This document shows positions 7,114-13,808 of a stretch of 39,034 nucleotides of DNA, in pieces; position 1 is the first letter of the stretch; each line of letters starts with the position of its first letter. The position numbers and the translations under genes are program-made. The notes under the pieces were generated by a model. The model saw only the letters and a program-made list of their open reading frames with translations, made no database searches and was not told the DNA's origin. Source of the stretch: a virus; the IMG/VR virus record IMGVR_UViG_3300048837_000156, positions 1-39,034 of that record. One strand, 5' to 3'.

Positions 7114-7745
7114 GCATCAGCGCCACAACCGGCTATCCGATCCTCAAGAGGCACCGCCCGCCGCCGTTCATGCTCACCCGCGTCTGCGCCGCATGCAAGC
7201 ATTTCTGGGGGCCGACAAAAACCGGACCCGGCGAGTGCCGCAAGCTGCTGGCGCTGACTTATGGCAGAGACAGCGCGCGGGACTGCGGGCATTGGACGCG
7301 GCGCATGGCCGGGGTTGATCCGGTGCCGTTTGGCGTGGCACCACGGGTCGATCCGGTCGCTGCACCACCGCCGCCACCGCCGCCACCGCCGCCGCCGCCG
7401 CCACCCGCCAAGGTCAAGGTTGCCCCGCCGCCGCGTGCGCCAATGGCCCCAGCGCCGCCGAACCGGAGCGCCGCCGATGCGCGCCGCGATCAGGTGGCCG
7501 CCCTCGCGCGATCCGGCATGGCAGGCCCGGCCATTGCCGCCGCCCTCGGGTTGTCCATCAGGACGGTCTGGAGTGACGCAGCCGCGCGTAGGGTGTCGCT
7601 GGGCGGCAGCGGCGGGCCGTCGCGGCGCGCCGAGGTCTATGCGCTGGCCAAGAAGGGCCTCACCGGTGCGCAGATCGCGCGGGAACTCGGCATGTCGCGT
7701 AGCGGTGTGTCCCGTCATCTCGCAACATGGCGGGCTGGCAAATGA
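7110..7745 (+). CDS. Two-HTH DNA-binding protein with Cys motif and polyproline linker
   Basis: The 211-aa protein starts in an ATGA overlap. Order of parts: Cys residues 26, 29, 43 and 59 (CAACKHFWG, PGEC, RDCGHW), a likely zinc site; a run of 14 prolines (86-99) in a disordered linker; a first HTH at about 130-158 (GPAIAAALGLSIRTVWSDAA); and a second at about 176-206 (GAQIARELGMSRSGVSRHL). Both HTHs resemble resolvase/sigma-type recognition helices. The layout suggests a transcription or replication regulator binding paired DNA sites. The exact role is unknown. Confidence 0.7.
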   Translation: MSISATTGYPILKRHRPPPFMLTRVCAACKHFWGPTKTGPGECRKLLALTYGRDSARDCGHWTRRMAGVDPVPFGVAPRVDPVAAPPPPPPPPPPPPPPAKVKVAPPPRAPMAPAPPNRSAADARRDQVAALARSGMAGPAIAAALGLSIRTVWSDAAARRVSLGGSGGPSRRAEVYALAKKGLTGAQIARELGMSRSGVSRHLATWRAGK

Positions 7746-8041
7746 CCACCATCCGCCAAATCCAGATCGCCGTTGCCAATCGTTACGACATGTCCGTTGC
7801 GGAGATGATCGGGCCGTGCCGGGACAGGCGGCATTTCATCCCCCGCGCGATTGCAATCCGGCTGGCGCGCGAACTGACGGACGCCAGCTTGCCGCAACTC
7901 GGCACTGCATTCGGCGGCCGGGATCACACCACGATCATGTGGAGCATTCGCCGCGAATTGCCGGAGACGGATTGGGAAATACTCATTTCCGTCTACAATC
8001 AATTTTCGGAGTTGCCGCAATTCAAGAGTTGCAGGGTATGA
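7742..8041 (+). CDS. Stand-alone DnaA domain IV-like DNA-binding protein
   Basis: The 99-aa protein starts MTTIRQIQIAVANRYDM in an ATGA overlap. It carries only the C-terminal DNA-binding domain of DnaA: SVAEMIGPCRDRRHFIPRA, LARELTDASLPQLG, and the signature FGGRDHTTI (57-65). No AAA+ ATPase part is present. In DnaA this domain reads DnaA boxes. A phage version next to the replication gene could recruit or compete with host DnaA, or act as a regulator. That role is inference. Confidence 0.85.
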   Translation: MTTIRQIQIAVANRYDMSVAEMIGPCRDRRHFIPRAIAIRLARELTDASLPQLGTAFGGRDHTTIMWSIRRELPETDWEILISVYNQFSELPQFKSCRV

Positions 8042-8823
8042 GTCTCCCCTACTTTCCGATGTATCCGTCCGATTTCGAGGCCAAGACCTCGCATCTGACG
8101 CTATTGGAGGACGGGGCATATAACAGACTCCTGCGGCTATGCTGGATGACGCCCGGTTGCTCAATCCCGGCAGACGAAGCCTGGATCATGCGCCGGGTTC
8201 GCGCGCGCGACGAGGCGGAAATCGACGCAGTGCGGACAGTCCTGGGAGAGTTTTTCCGGGTCATCAAGGGACGCTATAGCAATGCTAGGCTGACCCGCGA
8301 ATTTATCGCCGCGACAGAGGCCCATGAAAAGAGAAAAAAGGCGGGGTCGAAGGGCGGCCTCTCCAAGTCGCTGAAAACTAATGAGTCTGGCCCTAGCAAT
8401 GCTATAGCAAAGCCCAAGCAACCAGAACCAGAACCAGAACAAGAACCAGAGAAGAAAGAAGAAGACACTAGCGTGTCTTCCAAGAAAGAGCGCGGCAGCA
8501 GGCTTCCAGACGATTGGGTGCTGCCGAGGGATTGGGGCGAGTGGGCCGTCGAGCAGGGCCTGGAGCCGGCTGCCGTCCACGCCGATGCCGAGAGGTTCCG
8601 GGATTACTGGATCGCCAAGGCTGGCCGCGAAGCAACCAAGCTGAATTGGCAGGCGACATGGCGAAACTGGATCAGATCGTCAATTGAGAGAAACCCGAGA
8701 AAGGCGAAATCGAATGCCGTCAGCGATGCGAAAAGAATTGCAGACATCTACCGAAGCAAGCGCGGAATGGATTGCGGGCCGGATCAGGGTGTTGCTGTCC
8801 CATTACTATCTGCCGGACGATGA
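8038..8823 (+). CDS. DUF1376 replication-initiation-like protein
   Basis: The protein has 261 aa and starts in an ATGA overlap. Residues 1-100 match DUF1376 (MSLPYFPMYPSDFEAKT, LTLLEDGAYNRLLRLCW), a winged-helix-like domain common in phage replication modules. Next comes a K/G-rich stretch, then an acidic low-complexity linker (KQPEPEPEQEPEKKEED), and a C-terminal domain (LPDDWVLPRDWGEWAVEQ, ATWRNWIRSSIERN) like replication-initiator tails that bind host helicase loaders or DNA. The gene contains a 17-bp inverted repeat and CCAGAA repeats that may form an origin. Confidence 0.85.
   Translation: MSLPYFPMYPSDFEAKTSHLTLLEDGAYNRLLRLCWMTPGCSIPADEAWIMRRVRARDEAEIDAVRTVLGEFFRVIKGRYSNARLTREFIAATEAHEKRKKAGSKGGLSKSLKTNESGPSNAIAKPKQPEPEPEQEPEKKEEDTSVSSKKERGSRLPDDWVLPRDWGEWAVEQGLEPAAVHADAERFRDYWIAKAGREATKLNWQATWRNWIRSSIERNPRKAKSNAVSDAKRIADIYRSKRGMDCGPDQGVAVPLLSAGR
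8273..8289. repeat. Left arm of 17-bp inverted repeat (possible origin element)
   Basis: GCTATAGCAATGCTAGG is, with one central mismatch, the reverse complement of 8392-8408. The arms are 102 bp apart. Each contains the palindrome GCTATAGC and the odd palindrome TAGCAATGCTA. Confidence 0.65.
8392..8408. repeat. Right arm of 17-bp inverted repeat (possible origin element)
   Basis: CCTAGCAATGCTATAGC mirrors 8273-8289. Directly downstream (8420-8450) lie tandem AACCAG units that encode the PEPEPEQEPE linker, followed by an A-rich stretch, a layout reminiscent of lambda's origin inside gene O. Confidence 0.6.
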
Positions 8824-9130
8824 CCGCAATATTCTCGATGCCGCAATGGTCGATTGGATCGAAGCGCTCGACGGATTCAGCGCCGCGCAGATCGAGGCCG
8901 CATGCCAGCGTCACATTCGGGACGGACGGTTCCGGCCGTCGCCAGCCCGCATTCGCGAACTCTGCGAACAGCGCGCCGCCAAAACCGGGACGGGCGACAA
9001 GATGGCGCTGAGCCGGTCCGAACTGGCCCTGCTTGAAGACACGATCCTGCCCACCGCCCGCCGCTGGCTGACAATTCCGGGACTGGACGAACATGGGCGC
9101 AAGACGCTCGAATACTGGGGCGAAGCATGA
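8714..9130 (+). CDS. Hypothetical replication-module protein
   Basis: The protein has about 138 aa; ATG 8714 is chosen for the upstream AAAGGCGAAA, with ATG 8726 as an alternative. It overlaps the DUF1376 gene by about 110 nt. A helical domain (AEWIAGRIRVLLSHYYLPDD, ILDAAMVDWIEALDGF, IEAACQRHIRDGRFRPSPAR) looks like those seen behind phage initiator genes, in the place of lambda P or a helicase loader. No Walker motif is seen. Function assigned from position only. Confidence 0.65.
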   Translation: MPSAMRKELQTSTEASAEWIAGRIRVLLSHYYLPDDDRNILDAAMVDWIEALDGFSAAQIEAACQRHIRDGRFRPSPARIRELCEQRAAKTGTGDKMALSRSELALLEDTILPTARRWLTIPGLDEHGRKTLEYWGEA

Positions 9131-9810
9131 ACCACCTCGCTACCCATCTGGCGCCGGGGATCGTTCGCGAAGAACGCATCGGCGGCCAGCGGCTGATCCT
9201 GGGGGACTCGCGGTTGATCGTGCCGACATTGCCGAAGCCGGACGCAATTGTTGCTGATCCGCCATACGGGATCAGCATCACGAAAAGCAACCGCCTCGCC
9301 GTGAGCCGAGGCATGGGGGGCAAGGCGTGGGACGACCATCCGGCCGATATGGCACCCCTGCTGGCGCTGAACTGCAAGATGATCGTTTGGGGTGGAAACT
9401 ATTTTGACTTGCCGCCCTGCCGCGCGCCGCTGGTCTGGGACAAGAACAACGCGGGCCGGGATTTCGCTGATTTCGAGATGGCGTGGACCAACCTCGACAT
9501 GGTGGCGCGCCGCATCGTGTTTCGCCCGATGAACATGGATGGCGGGAAGCTGCACCCGACGCAGAAGCCTATCGCGGTCATAGAGTGGTGCCTCGGCTTC
9601 CTGCCCGATGCCGTCACCATCCTCGATCCCTTCCTCGGCTCAGGCACCACGCTCGTCGCCTGCCAGCGCCTTGGCCGCATGGGCACCGGCATCGAGATCG
9701 ACCCCGACTATTTCGACATCGCCTGCCGCCGCGTCGATGAGGCCACCCGCCAACCGGACCTGTTCGTCGAGATGCCCGCGAAGCCATCCGCCCAGGAGCC
9801 GCTGCTATGA
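9127..9810 (+). CDS. DNA N4-cytosine/N6-adenine methyltransferase (class beta)
   Basis: The protein has 227 aa and starts in an ATGA overlap. Motif IV DPPYG (44-48) comes before motif I DPFLGSGTTLVAC (167-179), the order of class beta enzymes. HPTQKP (about 143-148) is the usual segment before motif X/I, and GIEIDPDYFDIACRRV follows it. It transfers methyl from S-adenosylmethionine to an exocyclic amino group of C or A. The compact size leaves little room for a separate target-recognition domain. It is the second of three DNA methyltransferases here. Confidence 0.9.
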   Translation: MNHLATHLAPGIVREERIGGQRLILGDSRLIVPTLPKPDAIVADPPYGISITKSNRLAVSRGMGGKAWDDHPADMAPLLALNCKMIVWGGNYFDLPPCRAPLVWDKNNAGRDFADFEMAWTNLDMVARRIVFRPMNMDGGKLHPTQKPIAVIEWCLGFLPDAVTILDPFLGSGTTLVACQRLGRMGTGIEIDPDYFDIACRRVDEATRQPDLFVEMPAKPSAQEPLL

Positions 9811-10301
9811 ACCATCTCGCCGATGTGTTCCGGGCTGGTCGCTGCCTCCGCTGGCACACCGACCCGCGCCTCTCCGGGACGCTTGATCGGCTCGACGGGC
9901 ATCAGGGCCGTGTCGCGCGGCTGCTGCTGGCGCTGCACCCGGACCCGAGCGCCGCCCTCCTGCGCGCCGCCCTGACGCATGACGACGGCGAGACGGCAAC
10001 CGGCGACGTGCCGCGCCGCGTCAAGGACGCCATGCCGCATGTCGCGCTGGAATGGCTGGAAGCCGCGGAGGCCGCGCAACGCGCCCGGATCTGGCGTCCC
10101 GGCGGCGGGCTGACCGAAAAGGAAGAACGATGGCTCGACTTCGCCGACGCGCTCGACGCGCTGATGTGGGCGGCGCACCACGATCCGGCCTCGATGTCCG
10201 CGCCACGCTGGCAGGTTGAAATCACCCGGCTCGGCATCGTCGGGTATGCGCTGGGCATCGACCTGGAGATTCCGGCGCTGGTGCAGGAGTTGGGGCTGTG
10301 A
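9807..10301 (+). CDS. HD-domain phosphohydrolase, YfbR-like
   Basis: The 164-aa protein starts in an ATGA overlap. HD-type metal ligands are seen as H32 (DGHQGRVA), H58-D59 (LTHDDGETATGDVP), and a distal Asp (DFADALDALMW). YfbR relatives remove phosphate from deoxynucleoside monophosphates. In phages such enzymes can reshape the host nucleotide pool. It lies between two DNA methyltransferase genes, so a role in nucleotide supply for DNA modification or replication is possible. Substrate not readable from sequence. Confidence 0.75.
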   Translation: MNHLADVFRAGRCLRWHTDPRLSGTLDRLDGHQGRVARLLLALHPDPSAALLRAALTHDDGETATGDVPRRVKDAMPHVALEWLEAAEAAQRARIWRPGGGLTEKEERWLDFADALDALMWAAHHDPASMSAPRWQVEITRLGIVGYALGIDLEIPALVQELGL

Positions 10302-11986
10302 TCGGCATGACGCTCTGCTCCGGGATCGGCGCTCCGGAAATGGCCGCGCCCTGGATCGACTGGCGTCTTGCATCGGAAATCGAGGCGTTCCCGCGCGCCG
10401 TCCTGCAACATCGTTTCGGATACCGGACGCCGACCGGTCACAATCAGGGCGATCCCCTGCTCTGGGCCGACATGACCGAGGTGACGCCCGAGCTGCTGCG
10501 CCAGCGCGGAATCCCGCTGCCGGAAATCATCGTCGCCGGGACGCCGTGCCAAGCCTTCTCTGTCGCCGGGCTGCGGCAGGGCCTCGAAGACCCGCGCGGA
10601 AACCTGACCCTCGCATTCGTGGAGATACTTCATGCAATCGTCGCTGCTCGACCTGATGGAAAACTCATTGCCGTCTGGGAAAACGTCCCCGGCGTCCTCT
10701 CCGACAACGGAAACGCCTTTGGGTGCTTCCTGGGAGGGCTTGTCGGGGCAGTGGATGCCTTGCGACCGCCAGGAGACGGACGCTGGCCCGGTGAGGGTAT
10801 GGTGCAGGGGCCAAGGGCACGGGCTGCATGGTGCATTCTCGACGCCCAATGGTTCGGAGTGGCGCAGCGGCGCCGTCGCGTGTTCGTTGTCGTCGATTTT
10901 GGAGGCGCGGTCGATCCCGCGGCGGTTCTTCTTGAGCCCGACCGCCTGCGCGGGGATTCTCCGCCGCGCCGGGAAACGCGGCAAGGAGCTGCCGCCGGCA
11001 ATGCACAGGGCGCTGGCGTCGGTGGCGATGAAATAGCCTTCGACACCTATAATCAGGATTGCGGACCCGTCACGCATACCCTGCGCGCGCAGTCTGCAAT
11101 GGGCGATGCGATCCCTGCAATAATAGCCAGCATGGGCGACGTTGCCCATTGCCTCAACACCGCCGGCGCAATGGGTCGCTTCGACCGGGAGAGCGAGACG
11201 TTTATTCCGGTCGCCCATGCCCTGCGCGGCGAGGGCTTCGACGCCAGCGAGGACGGCACCGGGCGCGGGACGCCGATCGTGCCAGTGGTGGCGGGGACAA
11301 TGAAATCCTGCGCTCAATCCGGCGGGTTCTCGAATAGCGCAGATCACGCGGCGGCGGGGTATATGATCCCGGTGGTAACTCCGATTGATATGCGTCAAGC
11401 CAGCCGTGGCGCGACCATGACAAACAACCGGCGCGAGGGTTCGTCTGGCGGGGCCCCTGGGACAGGCGTTGGTGCGCCGGGCGATCCTTCCCCGTCACTT
11501 TCGACTTCGCACGTTCCGGCAATCTCATTCTCATCCAAAGACTACGGCGGCGATGCACTATCGGACCTGTCGCCGACACTTCGGGCCGGAACGCATGACG
11601 GCAGCCATGCCAATGCCGGGGTGCCGCCAGCGATTGCCATTCAGGAGCGCGCGGTCAGTGAAAACCCGAAGGCCGGGCCGCAAGGAAAGGGGTATCAGGC
11701 GGAACTGGCCTACACGCTTGAAGCGCGAAACAAGGTTCAGTCAGTTGCCACCGATTGGGCGGTGCGTCGGCTGACCCCAACAGAATGCCACCGGCTTCAG
11801 GGCTTTCCCGACGACCACTGCGACGTGCCGTGGCGCGGGAAGCCCGGCGCTCCGGACGGGCCGCAATACAAGGCTCTGGGAAACTCGATGGCCGTGCCGG
11901 TGATGCGCTGGATACTCGACCGGGTGCGGATCAGCGCCGCCGTCGCATCGCAACCGCAATCGCTATTCGATGGAGCCGCCGAATGA
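10298..11986 (+). CDS. DNA C5-cytosine methyltransferase with extended recognition region
   Basis: The 562-aa protein starts in a GTGA overlap with the HD gene. Motifs: I TLCSGIGAPEMAA (5-17), IV GTPCQAFSVAG with catalytic C84, VI ENV (128-130), VIII QRRRRVFVV (190-198), IX RRLTPTECHRLQGFPDD (about 493-509), X ALGNSMAVPVMRW. Ordinary enzymes have 320-420 aa; here about 280 extra residues lie between motifs VIII and IX. That region repeats short units such as VTHTLRA, VAHCLNT, VAHALRG, SPSLST, SPTLRA and AYTLEA. Such arrays may hold several target-recognition elements. Likely role: protecting phage DNA from restriction. Confidence 0.92.
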   Translation: MIGMTLCSGIGAPEMAAPWIDWRLASEIEAFPRAVLQHRFGYRTPTGHNQGDPLLWADMTEVTPELLRQRGIPLPEIIVAGTPCQAFSVAGLRQGLEDPRGNLTLAFVEILHAIVAARPDGKLIAVWENVPGVLSDNGNAFGCFLGGLVGAVDALRPPGDGRWPGEGMVQGPRARAAWCILDAQWFGVAQRRRRVFVVVDFGGAVDPAAVLLEPDRLRGDSPPRRETRQGAAAGNAQGAGVGGDEIAFDTYNQDCGPVTHTLRAQSAMGDAIPAIIASMGDVAHCLNTAGAMGRFDRESETFIPVAHALRGEGFDASEDGTGRGTPIVPVVAGTMKSCAQSGGFSNSADHAAAGYMIPVVTPIDMRQASRGATMTNNRREGSSGGAPGTGVGAPGDPSPSLSTSHVPAISFSSKDYGGDALSDLSPTLRAGTHDGSHANAGVPPAIAIQERAVSENPKAGPQGKGYQAELAYTLEARNKVQSVATDWAVRRLTPTECHRLQGFPDDHCDVPWRGKPGAPDGPQYKALGNSMAVPVMRWILDRVRISAAVASQPQSLFDGAAE

Positions 11987-12222
11987 TTCCCCGCCGCCTC
12001 TACGACGCAACCAACACCGCCAGCCCCAACGGCGAGGCGCACGCCCGGCACGTCTCGCTGCCCTGTGAGCCGTGGATGGAGCCAATCGCCCAGATGCCGC
12101 CGCGCCGCCCGACATGCGAGGTCTGCGGCTGTTCCGTCGGTGAGGGCAAGTCCCGCTGCGGCCTGCACGTCCGGTCGCGGCCCCACCACCAGAAAAAGCG
12201 AGGCCGCAATGGGCAAGGGTGA
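11983..12222 (+). CDS. Small zinc-binding-like hypothetical protein
   Basis: The 79-aa protein starts MIPRRLYDATNTASPNGEA in an ATGA overlap. It has a Cys/His cluster (CEVCGCSVGEGKSRCGLH) and a basic tail (SRPHHQKKRGRNGQ), consistent with a small zinc-ribbon nucleic-acid binder. No family is recognised. Confidence 0.65.
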   Translation: MIPRRLYDATNTASPNGEAHARHVSLPCEPWMEPIAQMPPRRPTCEVCGCSVGEGKSRCGLHVRSRPHHQKKRGRNGQG

Positions 12223-12847
12223 CCGGCGACGGCAGCAGAAGGAGCGACCCATGGGAATCCCCGACCTCGACGTGAAGACGCCGGCCAAGCCGCATCGTAG
12301 CGGCGGCCGCTACGCCAAGCCGGCCGAGGACTTGAGCCGCACTGTCCTCGATGACCGCTGCCGCCGCTTTGGGCTCGCTGCGGGCGACTGGTCGCGCAAG
12401 GCCCTCACGGGGCCAGAGGCGGGCAGTCCGATCGGCATGGTCATGCTGCGCGAGTTGCCAAGCCATGAAGCCGTTGCGCGGCTCTGGTCCGTCTGGCAGG
12501 GGTTCTGCGCCGCCGAGCGGACCTACCGCGCCCGCTACATCGGCCAGACCGGCGATCCGAAGGGCGCGTCCCTGTCCATGGTCCCCGATGCCATGCAGGT
12601 CGACACCGGCCACACCATCGACATTCGCACCGCCGATCAGCGCGATCGCGATGCCGTCGCCGCATGGATGCGTTGGCGCGGCTATCTCGGGCACCTCGGC
12701 GCCCATGCGCAGTCCGCCATCTGCGACGCCGAGCGCGGCACTGGCCCTGCCATCTGGTGCGACCGCGCGCCGACCAAGCACGGGCTGTTCACGCTCGAGG
12801 CCCTGCTGGCATTGGCCGATGTGACCGAGAGGAAGGCGCGGAAGTGA
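12209..12847 (+). CDS. Hypothetical protein at end of early operon
   Basis: The 212-aa protein starts MGKGDRRRQQKERPMGIPDL; an internal ATG at 12251 is an alternative. The N-terminus is strongly basic, and the rest is mixed alpha/beta (LPSHEAVARLWSVWQGFCAA, QVDTGHTIDIRTADQRDRDA, WMRWRGYLGHLGAHAQSAI). No known domain is recognised. It is the last gene before the late promoter region, the place where many lambdoid phages carry a late regulator, so a regulatory role is possible but unproven. Confidence 0.65.
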   Translation: MGKGDRRRQQKERPMGIPDLDVKTPAKPHRSGGRYAKPAEDLSRTVLDDRCRRFGLAAGDWSRKALTGPEAGSPIGMVMLRELPSHEAVARLWSVWQGFCAAERTYRARYIGQTGDPKGASLSMVPDAMQVDTGHTIDIRTADQRDRDAVAAWMRWRGYLGHLGAHAQSAICDAERGTGPAIWCDRAPTKHGLFTLEALLALADVTERKARK

Positions 12848-12852
12848 AACGC

Positions 12853-12885
12853 TTGACACAAAACCCGGCCTACCGTAGCTATAAT
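12853..12885 (+). promoter_or_regulatory. Late promoter candidate with consensus hexamers and 21-nt spacing
   Basis: TTGACA (12853-12858) and TATAAT (12880-12885) are both perfect sigma-70 hexamers but stand 21 nt apart instead of 16-18. An alternative -10 (TAGCTA, 12876-12881) has 17-nt spacing and poor match. It lies in the 112-bp gap between the early and late genes. Over-long spacers are typical of promoters that need an activator, so this may be the switch for late transcription. Confidence 0.55.
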
Positions 12886-12899
12886 GCGAGAGCATCATG

Positions 12900-12927
12900 C
12901 GCCCCGGCAGAGAAATCCGCCGGGGCG
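12900..12927 (+). terminator. Hairpin in leader before HNH gene
   Basis: A 9-bp GC stem (CGCCCCGGC at 12900-12908 with GCCGGGGCG at 12919-12927) has a 10-nt loop and is followed by TTTGCG. It starts roughly 10 nt downstream of the expected start of the late transcript. It may end early transcription, act as an attenuator or antiterminator target, or protect the 5' end. The T-run is short, so terminator strength is uncertain. Confidence 0.5.
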
Positions 12928-12959
12928 TTTGCGTTCGTGATCGGCTGGAATGCGCGACG

Positions 12960-13283
12960 ATGGCTTCAGCACAGCACAGCACCGCAGCATGGCAGAGGCT
13001 GCGCCTCCACATCCTCGAGCGTGACCTGTGGACCTGCCGCATGTGCGGCTGCCTGCTCCGTGAGGGCAGGACGGCACCGGATAGCGCGGCAGTGGACCAC
13101 ATCAGACCCGCAGAGCTGCGGCCCGATCTGTTCTGGGACGAGGGGAATCTGAGGGCATCCTGTCGATCGTGTCATGCCGTCGCGGATAGCATCGAGAAGC
13201 GGCTCGGCCCAGATGCCGACGCGATCGCAAGGGCCAAGATGGCATATCGGCCGATCGGAGCGGACGGTTATCCCGTAGGATAG
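12960..13283 (+). CDS. HNH endonuclease (packaging-associated)
   Basis: The protein has 107 aa, starting MASAQHSTAAWQRLRLHIL. It carries C26/C29 (CRMCG), the HNH core VDHIRP (D46, H47), N63 in EGNLRASC, and C68/C71/H72 (CRSCH), a zinc-bound HNH fold. In HK97-type phages a gene of this type sits directly before the small terminase and supports cleavage of concatemeric DNA during packaging. The same order here suggests the same job. An upstream in-frame ATG at 12897 lies in the hairpin and is less likely. Confidence 0.88.
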   Translation: MASAQHSTAAWQRLRLHILERDLWTCRMCGCLLREGRTAPDSAAVDHIRPAELRPDLFWDEGNLRASCRSCHAVADSIEKRLGPDADAIARAKMAYRPIGADGYPVG

Positions 13284-13400
13284 CCATGCACAGGGCGCAT
13301 GGCTCCGGGGGGGGTGGGACGAGTTGTGGAGCCTCAGCCGGGCAAGACCGACGCCCCCAAGCCTTATACACATCGCCATTTCAAAATTCGGGGCTGAGCT
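13284..13400. other. Noncoding gap before small terminase, possible packaging site
   Basis: The 117-bp region has a run of eight Gs (13307-13314) flanked by the inverted hexamers GGCTCC (13301-13306) and GGAGCC (13328-13333), then an AT-richer stretch before the ATG at 13401. The position between the HNH and terminase genes is where HK97-type phages keep cos. No clear cos consensus is available, so this is a candidate only. Confidence 0.35.
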
Positions 13401-13808
13401 ATGCCGAGACCGCATACCCCATTGGGCAAGGCGAAGCTGACGGGAGCAGCCGCGAACCATCCGGAGAGGTTCAGGAACCGCAAGGAGCCCGCGACGAGTG
13501 GACGTGGTGTTGGCGCGCCTCCGAAGCATCTTTCGGCCGCTGCTGCCCAATGCTGGAAGACGTTCGCGGACGAGCTTGGGTGGCTGGTGCATGAAGATCG
13601 GGCGGTCATGGAAGCGGCCTCTGTCGCTCGCGCCACGCTGGTGGATAGCCAGCGGTCGGGTGGCAGTCTGCCGGCATCGTTCTTCGCGACCTACAGGGCT
13701 TTTCTCGGGTCTCTCGGCGCAACGCCGGTGGATCGGACCAAAGTGCATCAGGGCGGCGCCGAGGAAGAGGACGATCCGTTCGCCGGGCTGGAAGCCCCGA
13801 AACAGTGA
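13401..13808 (+). CDS. terS: Terminase small subunit, P27 family
   Basis: The 135-aa protein starts MPRPHTPLGKAKLTGAAA. The basic N-terminus (NHPERFRNRKEP), then APPKHLSAAAAQCWKTFADE and a helical middle (DRAVMEAASVARATLVD) fit the P27 small terminase family. It recognises phage DNA and loads the large subunit. Its TGA overlaps the GTG start of the large-subunit gene. Confidence 0.88.
   Translation: MPRPHTPLGKAKLTGAAANHPERFRNRKEPATSGRGVGAPPKHLSAAAAQCWKTFADELGWLVHEDRAVMEAASVARATLVDSQRSGGSLPASFFATYRAFLGSLGATPVDRTKVHQGGAEEEDDPFAGLEAPKQ

Noticed and set aside
7261-8037. N-terminal extension of the DUF1376 frame
   Set aside because: It overlaps the double-HTH and DnaA-domain genes, and DUF1376 begins exactly at the ATG at 8038, which has the ATGA overlap.
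9902-11398. 498-aa minus-strand frame
   Set aside because: Antisense to the HD and C5 methyltransferase genes, both of which have clear catalytic motifs.
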